Below, piece after piece: positions 1 through 6,615 of a stretch of DNA of 8,107 bases. Position 1 is the first letter of the stretch. Each line of letters starts with the position of its first letter. This DNA comes from Desulfobacteraceae bacterium UBA5616. GTDB taxonomy: Bacteria > Desulfobacterota > Desulfobacteria > Desulfobacterales > UBA5616. Made by a program: the position numbers and the translations under genes. The DNA is taken from contig DIKO01000021.1 of the NCBI GenBank assembly GCA_002423615.1, positions 1 to 8,107 of the forward strand. The letters are read 5' to 3'. The notes below the pieces were generated by a model. That model did no database searches. It saw nothing but the letters and a program-made list of their open reading frames with translations, and had not been told where the DNA came from.

Positions 1-122
1 TTAATTAAAATGTTCCATTCTGAAAAACAGGCCCAATCCCGAAGGCAAACCAGCCGTCAGAAGATTTTACCCTGATACTTTCCCTTCCTTCGAGGCATGC
101 CTTATTGTTTCAACATTCAGGA

Positions 123-153
123 TTTACACGGGATATGGGAGCCCTTTTAGAAT
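123..153 (+). promoter_or_regulatory. Candidate sigma70-type promoter for the VWA-ExbBD operon
   Basis: A TTTACA hexamer at 123-128 (one mismatch to TTGACA) lies 19 bases before TAGAAT at 148-153 (one mismatch to TATAAT). This is a slightly long but tolerated spacing. It would place the transcript start near 160 and give a leader of about 40 bases before the ATG at 201. It is the best pair I could see in the 200 bases upstream of the operon. Chance matches of this quality are common, so it is only a candidate. Confidence 0.25.
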
Positions 154-173
154 CGGCCGGGGAATCGGTTGAT

Positions 174-183
174 TTGTATACAA
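174..183. repeat. 10-bp perfect palindrome just upstream of the operon's first gene
   Basis: TTGTATACAA is its own reverse complement and ends 17 bases before the ATG at 201, 7 bases before the gagggg ribosome binding site. If the promoter at 123-153 is used, the palindrome sits about 15 bases into the leader, where a repressor dimer could act. It also contains a weak -10-like TACAAT (179-184). It is short and single, so it may be chance. Confidence 0.2.
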
Positions 184-200
184 TAAAAAAGAGGGGCGTC

Positions 201-1400
201 ATGAATTTATCGAAACCCTTAAAACCCTTTTTTAAAAAGATTTCGCTTTTCTATGTGTTTCTGATAACCGCCTCACCGATTCTGATTTCTTTTTTGATTC
301 ATCTGGGAATCCTGATCTACGCGAGCTTTGTGATATGGACGGGGTCGGATAAAAGGCCGGTTATTGAAGAGCCACTTCCCGGAACTCTTTTGGTAGAAGA
401 CAAAGCCAAGGCCGAGCTTGAATTCCAGGAAACGGAATTTGAAGATTCCTTTGACACGGAGGAGAATGAGGCGGAGCCGGTGCCTGAACTCGAATCCGAG
501 CCGGATATCCCGGATGAGGAAATTCTGCCGGATCCCGGAGTAGAAGAAGCGGCTGATCTCAAAACAGATTCAGGCCTGGAGGTTATCAGCGCGCAGGCCG
601 CGGCCCTGGACAGCAGGTGGATGGCCGGGACAACGGGCGGGGGCAAGGGCATGGTGGTGGGTTCGGAGATGATCGCAGGGTCGTTTTCCAGGCATATCCA
701 ATCCATGAGGGAAGGCGGGCTGGACATCGTGTTCGTTTTTGACTCCACTTCGAGCATGTCGGGGTATCTCAAAGAGGTCAAACTGAAAATCAGGAATCTG
801 GCTGCATCATTCAAAAAGCTGGTGCCGGGTTGTCGAATCGGGCTCGTGACGTACAGGGATAAAGGCGATGAATATGTGACCAAAAAAATGCCCCTGACCC
901 ACGGCATCGTGCCCCTGCAGAAGTTTTTGGACCAGATCCGTCACGGAGGCGGGTTCGATGTCCGGGAATCCGTGGCCGAAGGCCTCAGGGTTGCCGTAGA
1001 AGGGATGAAGTGGAAAGAAAAGTCCAAAAAATTCATTCTCCTTATCGGCGACGCTCCCCCCCATCTGGAAGACATGCCCCGGGCGGTTGAGATGATCAAG
1101 CGATTTCGGGCGACAATGGGCGGTAAATTGTCCGTGCTCGACATCCGGGAGCCCAAGAACATAACCGAATATTACTGGAGAACCTATGTTCTACCAAACA
1201 TGACCGATCCGGGCATTGAAAGTTTTGAATACCTCACCGACAGCGAGCAGGTGATGGGTGATTTTGAGATCCTCGCCCAGGCGGGGGGAGGAGAGAGCGC
1301 ACGGCTGGTCAATGAGGATAAAGTCATCCGGAACATGTTTCTGCTGATTTTCGGATCCCGGTGGGAAATGTATCTGGAGGAATTCATGCTAAACCTTTAA
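201..1400 (+). CDS. Membrane-anchored VWA-domain protein, candidate TonB/TolA-like partner of the ExbBD motor
   Basis: The predicted protein has 399 residues. The ATG at 201 is chosen because gagggg lies 4 bases upstream and the protein then begins with a basic cytoplasmic stretch (K5, K8, K12, K13). An upstream TTG at 105 would add 32 residues without a ribosome binding site. A single hydrophobic helix spans about residues 16-46 and contains S30-x-x-x-H34, the spacing of the motif with which TonB and TolA engage their motors. Residues 51-120 form an acidic linker (26 Asp/Glu, 4 Lys/Arg, 9 Pro). A VWA domain starts near 173: the metal-site motif is D181-S-T183-S-S185, followed by TYRD (217-220), GGFDVRE (250-256) and IGDAPPH (282-288), which is typical of one bacterial VWA subfamily. 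The C-terminal part (about 300-399) completes the fold. The gene heads an operon with exbB- and exbD-like genes. VWA identity is firm; motor coupling is inferred. Confidence 0.9.
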   Translation: MNLSKPLKPFFKKISLFYVFLITASPILISFLIHLGILIYASFVIWTGSDKRPVIEEPLPGTLLVEDKAKAELEFQETEFEDSFDTEENEAEPVPELESEPDIPDEEILPDPGVEEAADLKTDSGLEVISAQAAALDSRWMAGTTGGGKGMVVGSEMIAGSFSRHIQSMREGGLDIVFVFDSTSSMSGYLKEVKLKIRNLAASFKKLVPGCRIGLVTYRDKGDEYVTKKMPLTHGIVPLQKFLDQIRHGGGFDVRESVAEGLRVAVEGMKWKEKSKKFILLIGDAPPHLEDMPRAVEMIKRFRATMGGKLSVLDIREPKNITEYYWRTYVLPNMTDPGIESFEYLTDSEQVMGDFEILAQAGGGESARLVNEDKVIRNMFLLIFGSRWEMYLEEFMLNL

Positions 1401-1435
1401 AAGCTGTCTGACATTTGAAAGGGGAAAGGGACGAT

Positions 1436-2068
1436 ATGTTTGAAAATAAGTCGCTGCTGGAGATTTTTCATATGGGCGGATGGGTCATGTATATCATGCT
1501 TTTCTGTTCCATTTCATCCCTTGCCGTGTTCATCGGCAAACAAATGGAAATCTGGAGAAAATCCAGGCCTTCCCGATCCACCCTCATGGAGAACGTGCGC
1601 CGATACCTGGAAAACAAGGAGTTCGATAAGGCCATGGCCCATTGCGGCGGCTATCCCCACAGCATCTTCTCTGCAATCGTCATCGCCGGCCTTAAATTTT
1701 ACGGCAAAAGGAACCATGAAATGGAAGATGCCGTAAACCGCCAGATCACCGATGAGATTATTAAACTCGAGAAGAGAACCATTGTCGTGGGCGTGATTGC
1801 CAATATCGCCGTTTACATCGGACTGTTCGGGACCGTGTTGGGAATCGTGAATGCCTTTCACAGCATTGCGTTATCCGGGGACTCCGGGCTGAATACCGTT
1901 ATCGGGGGTGTGGCCGAGGCCTTGATCAATACGGCGGCGGGTCTTGGCGTGGCCATCCCTGCGGTGGTGTTTTTTAACCTGATCATGAAACAGATTAAAA
2001 CATTAACGTATGAAATGGATTCCACGGCCAGCGAATTGCTGGCCATCCTGGAGACGGATAAAAAATAA
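1436..2068 (+). CDS. exbB-like: MotA/TolQ/ExbB family proton-channel protein
   Basis: This 210-residue protein is the inner-membrane stator of a proton-driven motor. In the family it forms a pentamer around an ExbD/TolR dimer. Three hydrophobic segments are visible: about 15-35, 115-140 and 155-185. The TM2 signature GLFGTVLGIVNAF (129-141) includes T133, and the TM3 signature AEALINTAAGL (160-170) is followed by AIPAVV (173-178), with E161, T166 and P175. These threonines correspond to those lining the proton path in E. coli ExbB. The length fits the TolQ/ExbB norm. The ATG at 1436 is preferred over an in-frame TTG at 1415 because an aaaggg ribosome binding site (1425-1430) lies 5 bases before it. 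The gene starts 35 bases after the VWA gene and precedes two exbD-like genes. Family assignment is certain. TolQ and ExbB cannot be told apart from sequence alone. Confidence 0.95.
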   Translation: MFENKSLLEIFHMGGWVMYIMLFCSISSLAVFIGKQMEIWRKSRPSRSTLMENVRRYLENKEFDKAMAHCGGYPHSIFSAIVIAGLKFYGKRNHEMEDAVNRQITDEIIKLEKRTIVVGVIANIAVYIGLFGTVLGIVNAFHSIALSGDSGLNTVIGGVAEALINTAAGLGVAIPAVVFFNLIMKQIKTLTYEMDSTASELLAILETDKK

Positions 2069-2078
2069 AGCTCCTGCG

Positions 2079-2105
2079 GATCCCGTCCCGGAAGGGCCGG
2101 GGATC
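2079..2105 (+). other. Hairpin with GGAA loop between exbB-like and first exbD-like gene
   Basis: The 73-base gap between the exbB-like and exbD-like genes contains an inverted repeat. Outer arms GATCCC (2079-2084) and GGGATC (2100-2105) pair. Inside, CCC (2087-2089) pairs with GGG (2094-2096) and closes a GGAA loop (2090-2093), which fits the GNRA tetraloop pattern. No T-run follows, so an intrinsic terminator is unlikely. It could be an mRNA stability or processing element that sets stator-to-ExbD stoichiometry, or a structure with no role. Confidence 0.4.
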
Positions 2106-2141
2106 AGGCCTTCGTCATGAATCCTGTTGAGGGCAAAAACC

Positions 2142-2567
2142 ATGGCAAGACGAAAAACAAACAACCATCACATGCCGGCGGAAATCAATATCACGCCCTT
2201 TACCGACGTGGTCCTGGTGCTGCTGATTATTTTCATGGTTGCCACCCCGGTCATTGTCGGCAATACCGTAAAAGTCAACCTTCCCAAAGCGGCAACGAGT
2301 AAATATGAAGAACAACGGTATCTTACCATTACGATCGATGCCCGGGAGGACGTTTTCTGGGAGGGCAAAAAAATAACCGTGGATGAACTGAGACGGATTG
2401 CGGCCCTGCAAGTTAAACAACAACCGGGCATTCAGATAAAAGTCAAGGGCGATAAGGAAATCCGGTATAAAGCGCTTGTCAGGGTCTTGGATGCGGTACG
2501 GAGCGCGGGGATCAGTCATTATATGCTCGCAGCCGAAAAGATCCGGCCGGTTTCTGAAAAGGAGTGA
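2142..2567 (+). CDS. exbD-like: ExbD/TolR family biopolymer transport protein, copy 1
   Basis: This 141-residue protein is the moving or gating subunit of the ExbB-ExbD motor, with a short cytoplasmic N terminus, one transmembrane helix and a periplasmic domain. Residues 15-31 read INITPFTDVVLVLLIIF, the family signature. D22 matches the essential proton-carrying aspartate of the TM helix (Asp25 in E. coli ExbD, Asp23 in TolR). The periplasmic domain has the usual pattern: LTITID near 61-66, a strand-helix region 76-95, and a C-terminal helix around 108-122. The ATG at 2142 is chosen over a TTG at 2127 because gaggg (2129-2133) lies 8 bases upstream. Only 3 bases separate its stop from the next exbD-like gene, so the pair is tightly co-translated. 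Its full length gives no sign of decay. Confidence 0.95.
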   Translation: MARRKTNNHHMPAEINITPFTDVVLVLLIIFMVATPVIVGNTVKVNLPKAATSKYEEQRYLTITIDAREDVFWEGKKITVDELRRIAALQVKQQPGIQIKVKGDKEIRYKALVRVLDAVRSAGISHYMLAAEKIRPVSEKE

Positions 2568-2570
2568 GGC

Positions 2571-2972
2571 GTGCCGAAAAAAAGAAGGGATCATCAAGAG
2601 ATCATAGCGGATATCAATATTACCCCTTTTACGGATGTCGTGCTGGTCCTGCTCATTATCTTTTTAATTGCCACCCCCATATTGATGATGGAAGGGATCA
2701 AGGTGGATCTGCCCGGGGCAACACCACACGCGGCATCGGAAAATAAAGAAACTTATTTAACCATTAAGATATCCGAAGACGGTAGCCTTTTCCTCGACGG
2801 TGAGAAACGCAAAATGAGCGAAGTAAAGCCTCTTCTAGAACAGGTTATCAAGCTCAATCCGGATACGATTATTGCAATCGGCGGAGAGCCGAATGCGGTT
2901 TATGACAGGGTGGTTCAGGTTGTCGATCTGGCACGAGGAGCCGGTGCGACCCGATATGTGTTGATAAAATAA
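2571..2972 (+). CDS. exbD-like: ExbD/TolR family biopolymer transport protein, copy 2
   Basis: This 133-residue second ExbD/TolR subunit starts at a GTG with aaaggag ending 6 bases upstream, overlapping the end of the first copy. Residues 15-31 are identical to copy 1 and in the same register, including D22, and both copies continue with ATP at 34-36. Outside this block the proteins differ clearly: copy 2 has a distinct basic N terminus (MPKKRRD) and its own periplasmic domain with LTIKIS, GEPNAVYDRVVQVVDLAR and a YVLIK end. The codons used for the identical block differ, so this is an old, diverged duplication rather than a recent copy. One ExbB gene with two ExbD genes suggests that the ExbB pentamer holds a mixed ExbD pair, as proposed for AglQ/AglS with AglR in Myxococcus. 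Confidence 0.95.
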   Translation: MPKKRRDHQEIIADINITPFTDVVLVLLIIFLIATPILMMEGIKVDLPGATPHAASENKETYLTIKISEDGSLFLDGEKRKMSEVKPLLEQVIKLNPDTIIAIGGEPNAVYDRVVQVVDLARGAGATRYVLIK

Positions 2973-3106
2973 AGGGGGGCATACTATCCAGTGCCCTGCC
3001 GGAGCCGCTATTTATGATCTGAACCGCTTCCCAGGGACATGTTCAGCATTTCCTCATGAACCGTGTATTCCTGCCTGAAACATTGAACCCAAAGTGCTTG
3101 AATCCC

Positions 3107-5602
3107 ATGATTACAAAATCCAATAGGTCAAGAAAAGCGATGATTCTGACCGGCATGATTCTGTTTGCCGCCTTTCATTTCACCGTTCAGGCGGCAAATG
3201 CCGCAGATGCCTTGAAGCAACTGAATGCCGCCGCGATTGAATCCCATGGTGAAATGAGAGAGGCGGTTTCCCTCATCGACCGGACTTTGAAACAGGGGTC
3301 CGGGGACTTTGGTCTTCAAAAGCTCGTTCTGACCAAATCCGGGGAATGCATCACCGCCCTGGTGGCGCTTCGCGCAAAATCCCCGAAAGCCGCGGGAAAT
3401 GGGGAGGAAAAGGAAATTTTCCTGAAACTGAGGGAAATTTTAAAACAAATCCTCACCGTCAATGAAAAGATCATCGGGGATTTTCAGGAAAAAACCCTGG
3501 ACACCCTCAAGGACCCCGGAGAATTTTTCAATTCCGCGAGATGGCAGGAGCCTCAGTATCTCATCTCACTTTCGAGTTACTGGATGGGATGGAACGGATA
3601 TTACGCAAGCAGCCTGGTTGCCGAGAAAGACCCCATGTTCGCCACCCTGTTGAATGAATCCATAAAAGGGTTTTCCCGTTCCTTTGTGGATTTTCAGGAA
3701 GAGGCGGTGATTGTGAGGAGCCTTCTGGGAAGGGCCCTTTGTTACGAGAAACTCAACGCCCTTGATAAAGCCTTGCGGGATTTGAAAACGGTGAAGAGGA
3801 GAATCGGCAGGGATGACCCCCTGTACTTCCGGTGCGTATATGAAGAGATAAGGATGATTTATGATGCGGGGAACCCTGAAGGGGCGCTGAAGGCCATAAA
3901 GGCGCTGAAAGCGGAATATCCCCGGGATAAAATTCCCGAGGAGTTCCGGAAGAACCTTGAAGCCATGAACTCCCGGGCATTGACCGCCCTGATGGAAAAA
4001 CAGGGGAAAGCAAGGCCGGGAGACTCGCCGGAATCATCGGAAAAGAAACCTGGGAAGATGTTTGAGGAGTTGAAACAGCTGGCGGATACCCCGGCCGGAA
4101 TGTCGGAAATGTACCGGTATGTAAGAGAAAATACCGGTTCACTGGCGAATTTGCCCTATGCCCGGCTGGGTCCTGCCGCCGCCCTGGCCCTGGGAGACCT
4201 TATGTATGAGAAAAAGCAATACGACCGGGCCCTGGTTTATTATCTTCCCCTGATTTCGGATTCACCCGCGTTCATGTCAGATCGAATGGACGGGGTGTGG
4301 TTCCGTACGGCCTATGGTTATTGTATCGGGAAGCAATACGCGAACAGCTTTGACTATCTGAAAGGGTTTCATAAAAAATTCCCGGGCTCGGAACTTCTCA
4401 GCCAGGCATCATCCCTGTATTATGCGGCCGCGGCCCGCAATTACCGCAAGGATAAAAGCCCGAAGGCTTATGATGTTCTGATGGATGCCGTGAGAACCTA
4501 TACCCGGAGGTGCACCGGCGATTGCCCTGAAATGAGCGAGGCCCGCTTCAGGATGGGCAGGCATTACCAAAAAACGGGTAAAACGAAAGAGGCTGTGGCG
4601 GAATTCATTAAAGTCGGCAAAGATTCGCCCAACTACGGCATATCCAGAATTTATCTGCTTCAATATTATGTTGATGAACTTCAAACTATTGAAAAAAACG
4701 GGGGACACAACTCGGAGGAGGCGGAAAAGCTGTATCAAAAAGGCATATCGGCGATTTCAGCCTATCGGAAATGGGAACGGGCGGGGGGAAATTCCGCTCG
4801 TCAAAAAGAAATCGAGCCTCACATGATCCTCCTGGAATCCCAAATCAGCCTTTTCGGACCCGAATCCCGCCTCGAAAAGAACCTTGATAACCTGAACGGC
4901 TTTGAGAAAAGATTTCCCGGAAAGAAAAAACTGTTTTCCGAGATCTTTAAACTCCGGATGATTATGTTTCAGCGCCTCGGCATGATCTCCGAGGGGGAGG
5001 AAGAGTTGAGACGATTTGGCAAACAGGAGACTCCGGATGATGACGTGATCGCTGTATTAACCATCCTGGCCGGGAAATTTGACCACCTGGGTTTTGCACT
5101 GAAAGAACAGAAGCTGGAAACCGAATCCGGCCGATGCCTGGATTTTGCCTTGATGATAAATGAATTTCTGGCCGAAAAAACCTGCAACAATCCGGAAAAT
5201 CGCAAACACTGTGATGCCGCCCGGCTGAGCGTGGCGAGGATCCATTCCGACAGAGGCCGGCTGGACAAGGCCGAAGCCGTTTACCGGGATATTTTAAAAA
5301 GAAACCCGTTTTCCGCGGATGCGGTTTACAATCTGGGCCTTATTTACGAGAAAACACAGCAATGGAAGAATGCCCTGGATATGTGGCGTAAGTTTTCAGA
5401 CGGCGTAACATCAGGGAGTTATCATTGGTATGAATCAAGGTACAAGATCGCGCATGCCTTGAGCCGGATGGGAGACACTAAAAAAGCGTGTGAAATATTG
5501 AACATGACCCTTGTCCTGCATCCGGACCTCGGCAGCGAAGGATTAAAAGCCGAATATACGGAATTGCAAGCCAAAATCTGTAAGGAGGGGCCATCGCCAT
5601 GA
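3107..5602 (+). CDS. Secreted TPR-repeat protein, probable periplasmic scaffold of the motor system
   Basis: The protein has 831 residues from the ATG at 3107. No candidate start has a good ribosome binding site. An ATG at 3056 would add 17 residues, and one at 3140 would remove the basic residues. The 3107 start gives a standard signal peptide: a basic n-region (K4, R7, R9, K10), a hydrophobic core at 12-27 and an A-x-A cleavage site after A32. TPR-like helix pairs are visible near residues 204-237, 243-272, 361-388, 398-431 and 479-508, and most clearly at 705-763 (DRGRLDKAEAVYRDILKRNP, then LGLIYEKTQQWKNALDMW) and 777-806. The protein is probably a helical scaffold in the periplasm. It follows the ExbD genes and overlaps the lipoprotein gene by 4 bases. 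TPR proteins accompany Agl/Glt-type motors in Myxococcus, but I cannot assign it to a named family. No enzymatic motif is seen. Confidence 0.88.
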   Translation: MITKSNRSRKAMILTGMILFAAFHFTVQAANAADALKQLNAAAIESHGEMREAVSLIDRTLKQGSGDFGLQKLVLTKSGECITALVALRAKSPKAAGNGEEKEIFLKLREILKQILTVNEKIIGDFQEKTLDTLKDPGEFFNSARWQEPQYLISLSSYWMGWNGYYASSLVAEKDPMFATLLNESIKGFSRSFVDFQEEAVIVRSLLGRALCYEKLNALDKALRDLKTVKRRIGRDDPLYFRCVYEEIRMIYDAGNPEGALKAIKALKAEYPRDKIPEEFRKNLEAMNSRALTALMEKQGKARPGDSPESSEKKPGKMFEELKQLADTPAGMSEMYRYVRENTGSLANLPYARLGPAAALALGDLMYEKKQYDRALVYYLPLISDSPAFMSDRMDGVWFRTAYGYCIGKQYANSFDYLKGFHKKFPGSELLSQASSLYYAAAARNYRKDKSPKAYDVLMDAVRTYTRRCTGDCPEMSEARFRMGRHYQKTGKTKEAVAEFIKVGKDSPNYGISRIYLLQYYVDELQTIEKNGGHNSEEAEKLYQKGISAISAYRKWERAGGNSARQKEIEPHMILLESQISLFGPESRLEKNLDNLNGFEKRFPGKKKLFSEIFKLRMIMFQRLGMISEGEEELRRFGKQETPDDDVIAVLTILAGKFDHLGFALKEQKLETESGRCLDFALMINEFLAEKTCNNPENRKHCDAARLSVARIHSDRGRLDKAEAVYRDILKRNPFSADAVYNLGLIYEKTQQWKNALDMWRKFSDGVTSGSYHWYESRYKIAHALSRMGDTKKACEILNMTLVLHPDLGSEGLKAEYTELQAKICKEGPSP

Positions 5603-6600
5603 TAAGGGAAACCATTATATTGATTTTATTGCCCTTTATGATCTCCTGCGCCGGTGAACAGGTCGTGGTGCCGGGCAAGGCAGCCAAAAAAGTTCCCTTT
5701 AATGCCTGGGTTGAAAAAATATATTATGACAGCGAAAAGAAAATCCTGCAGGAAGAAGTGAGCCGCCTCGGGGAGGACTGGCATGGTCCTTCAAGGAAAT
5801 ACTATAAGAGCGGCCAGTTGAAAACCGCGAGCAATTTCAATATGAATCAACTGGACGGGGCCGTTAAGAACTATTATGAAAACGGGGTATTGGCCTCGGA
5901 AGAGACGTACAGCAGCGGTAAATTGAACGGAATGGCCGTCCATTACTGCCGGAACGGAAAGATCCTTACAAAATATAATTATCAGATGGGGCTGATCGAA
6001 GGGAGATCCGAAACGTACAGCGGCCAATGCAACGGGATTCTGGAGGAAATCGCTTTATACCGGAACGGAGAGATGAACGGAAAAAAGATTACCCATTTTC
6101 CGGACGGGAAAATCAAAAAAACCACAACTTACCTAAACGGGCAAAAGCAGGGACCTTATGTCTCCTATTTTGACGACGGGACTCCCGAGGAAAAAGGAAC
6201 CTATAAAAATGGGGAAAAGGATGGCTTGTGGACATCCTTCTTTATTGAAGGCGGAATCCAGTCCCAGGAGAACTACAGGAATGGAAAACACGACGGCCTG
6301 ATCAGGCTGTACTATCCCACCGCGAAATTAAGAGAAGAAATCAATTACAAAATGGGCGTCAAAAACGGTCCGTCAAAGGTCTATTATAAAAACGGCAATC
6401 TCAAGATGGAAACGAATTATGAAAACGGGCTGATCAACGGCATAAGGAAGAAATATGCGGGTTCAGGTTATCTGGCGGTGGAAGAAACCTATAGCAATAA
6501 TCTTCTCAATGGTCCCGCCAGGCGCTATAACAGAAGCGGCAGGGTCATTAAAGTGGTGAATTACCGGAACGGCGAGTTGGTCACCAAAAGCAACCGATAA
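5599..6600 (+). CDS. MORN-repeat (YwqK-like) lipoprotein
   Basis: The protein has 333 residues. The N terminus is a lipoprotein signal: hydrophobic residues 6-16 and a lipobox-like M-I-S-C17. Residue +2 is Ala rather than Asp, which by E. coli rules favours the outer membrane. From about residue 60 to the end it is a tandem array of MORN-variant repeats of the general form G-xxxx-YY-xNG-xL-xxxxxY-xNGkxN. The leading glycines fall at 63, 87, 111, 135, 161, 185, 209, 233, 257, 281 and 305, an exact 24-residue period except for one 26-residue step after 135. The ATG overlaps the upstream stop (ATGA, 5599-5602) behind a strong aaggagggg, so it is co-translated with the TPR gene. Databases often label such proteins as YwqK-family antitoxins, but there is no toxin here. 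A surface-binding or partner-binding role in the motor system is inferred. Confidence 0.9.
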   Translation: MIRETIILILLPFMISCAGEQVVVPGKAAKKVPFNAWVEKIYYDSEKKILQEEVSRLGEDWHGPSRKYYKSGQLKTASNFNMNQLDGAVKNYYENGVLASEETYSSGKLNGMAVHYCRNGKILTKYNYQMGLIEGRSETYSGQCNGILEEIALYRNGEMNGKKITHFPDGKIKKTTTYLNGQKQGPYVSYFDDGTPEEKGTYKNGEKDGLWTSFFIEGGIQSQENYRNGKHDGLIRLYYPTAKLREEINYKMGVKNGPSKVYYKNGNLKMETNYENGLINGIRKKYAGSGYLAVEETYSNNLLNGPARRYNRSGRVIKVVNYRNGELVTKSNR

Positions 6601-6615
6601 TCTTTCATCGGTTGC
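6590..6615. terminator. Shared palindrome at the convergent gene ends, candidate bidirectional terminator
   Basis: A perfect 9-bp inverted repeat, GCAACCGAT (6590-6598) and ATCGGTTGC (6607-6615), encloses an 8-base loop. It covers the last codons of both convergent genes. On the minus strand the stem is followed by TTTT (complement of 6586-6589), as in a weak intrinsic terminator. On the plus strand no T-run follows. It is the only candidate terminator between the two operons and would also prevent read-through into antisense RNA. Confidence 0.5.

Noticed and set aside
105..200. Upstream TTG (105) and ATG (135) starts for the VWA gene
   Set aside because: Neither has a ribosome binding site, whereas gagggg precedes the ATG at 201 and that start gives a sensible basic N terminus before the transmembrane helix.
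317..907. A 196-codon minus-strand open frame antisense to the VWA gene
   Set aside because: Its serine-rich composition mirrors the acidic GAA/GAG/GAT codons of the VWA linker, and it has no motif of its own.
2973..3055. Internal promoter before the TPR gene (TATGAT at 3013-3018, TTGATA at 2961-2966)
   Set aside because: Neither hexamer has a partner at acceptable spacing, and the matches are at chance level.
201..6600. Iron-uptake Ton system under Fur control
   Set aside because: There is no TonB C-terminal domain or TonB-dependent receptor, and I saw no match to a 19-bp Fur box in the 200 bases upstream.
5599..6600. Toxin-antitoxin antitoxin (YwqK label)
   Set aside because: The repeats match that label, but the protein is a predicted lipoprotein with no adjacent toxin gene, so the label says nothing reliable about function here.
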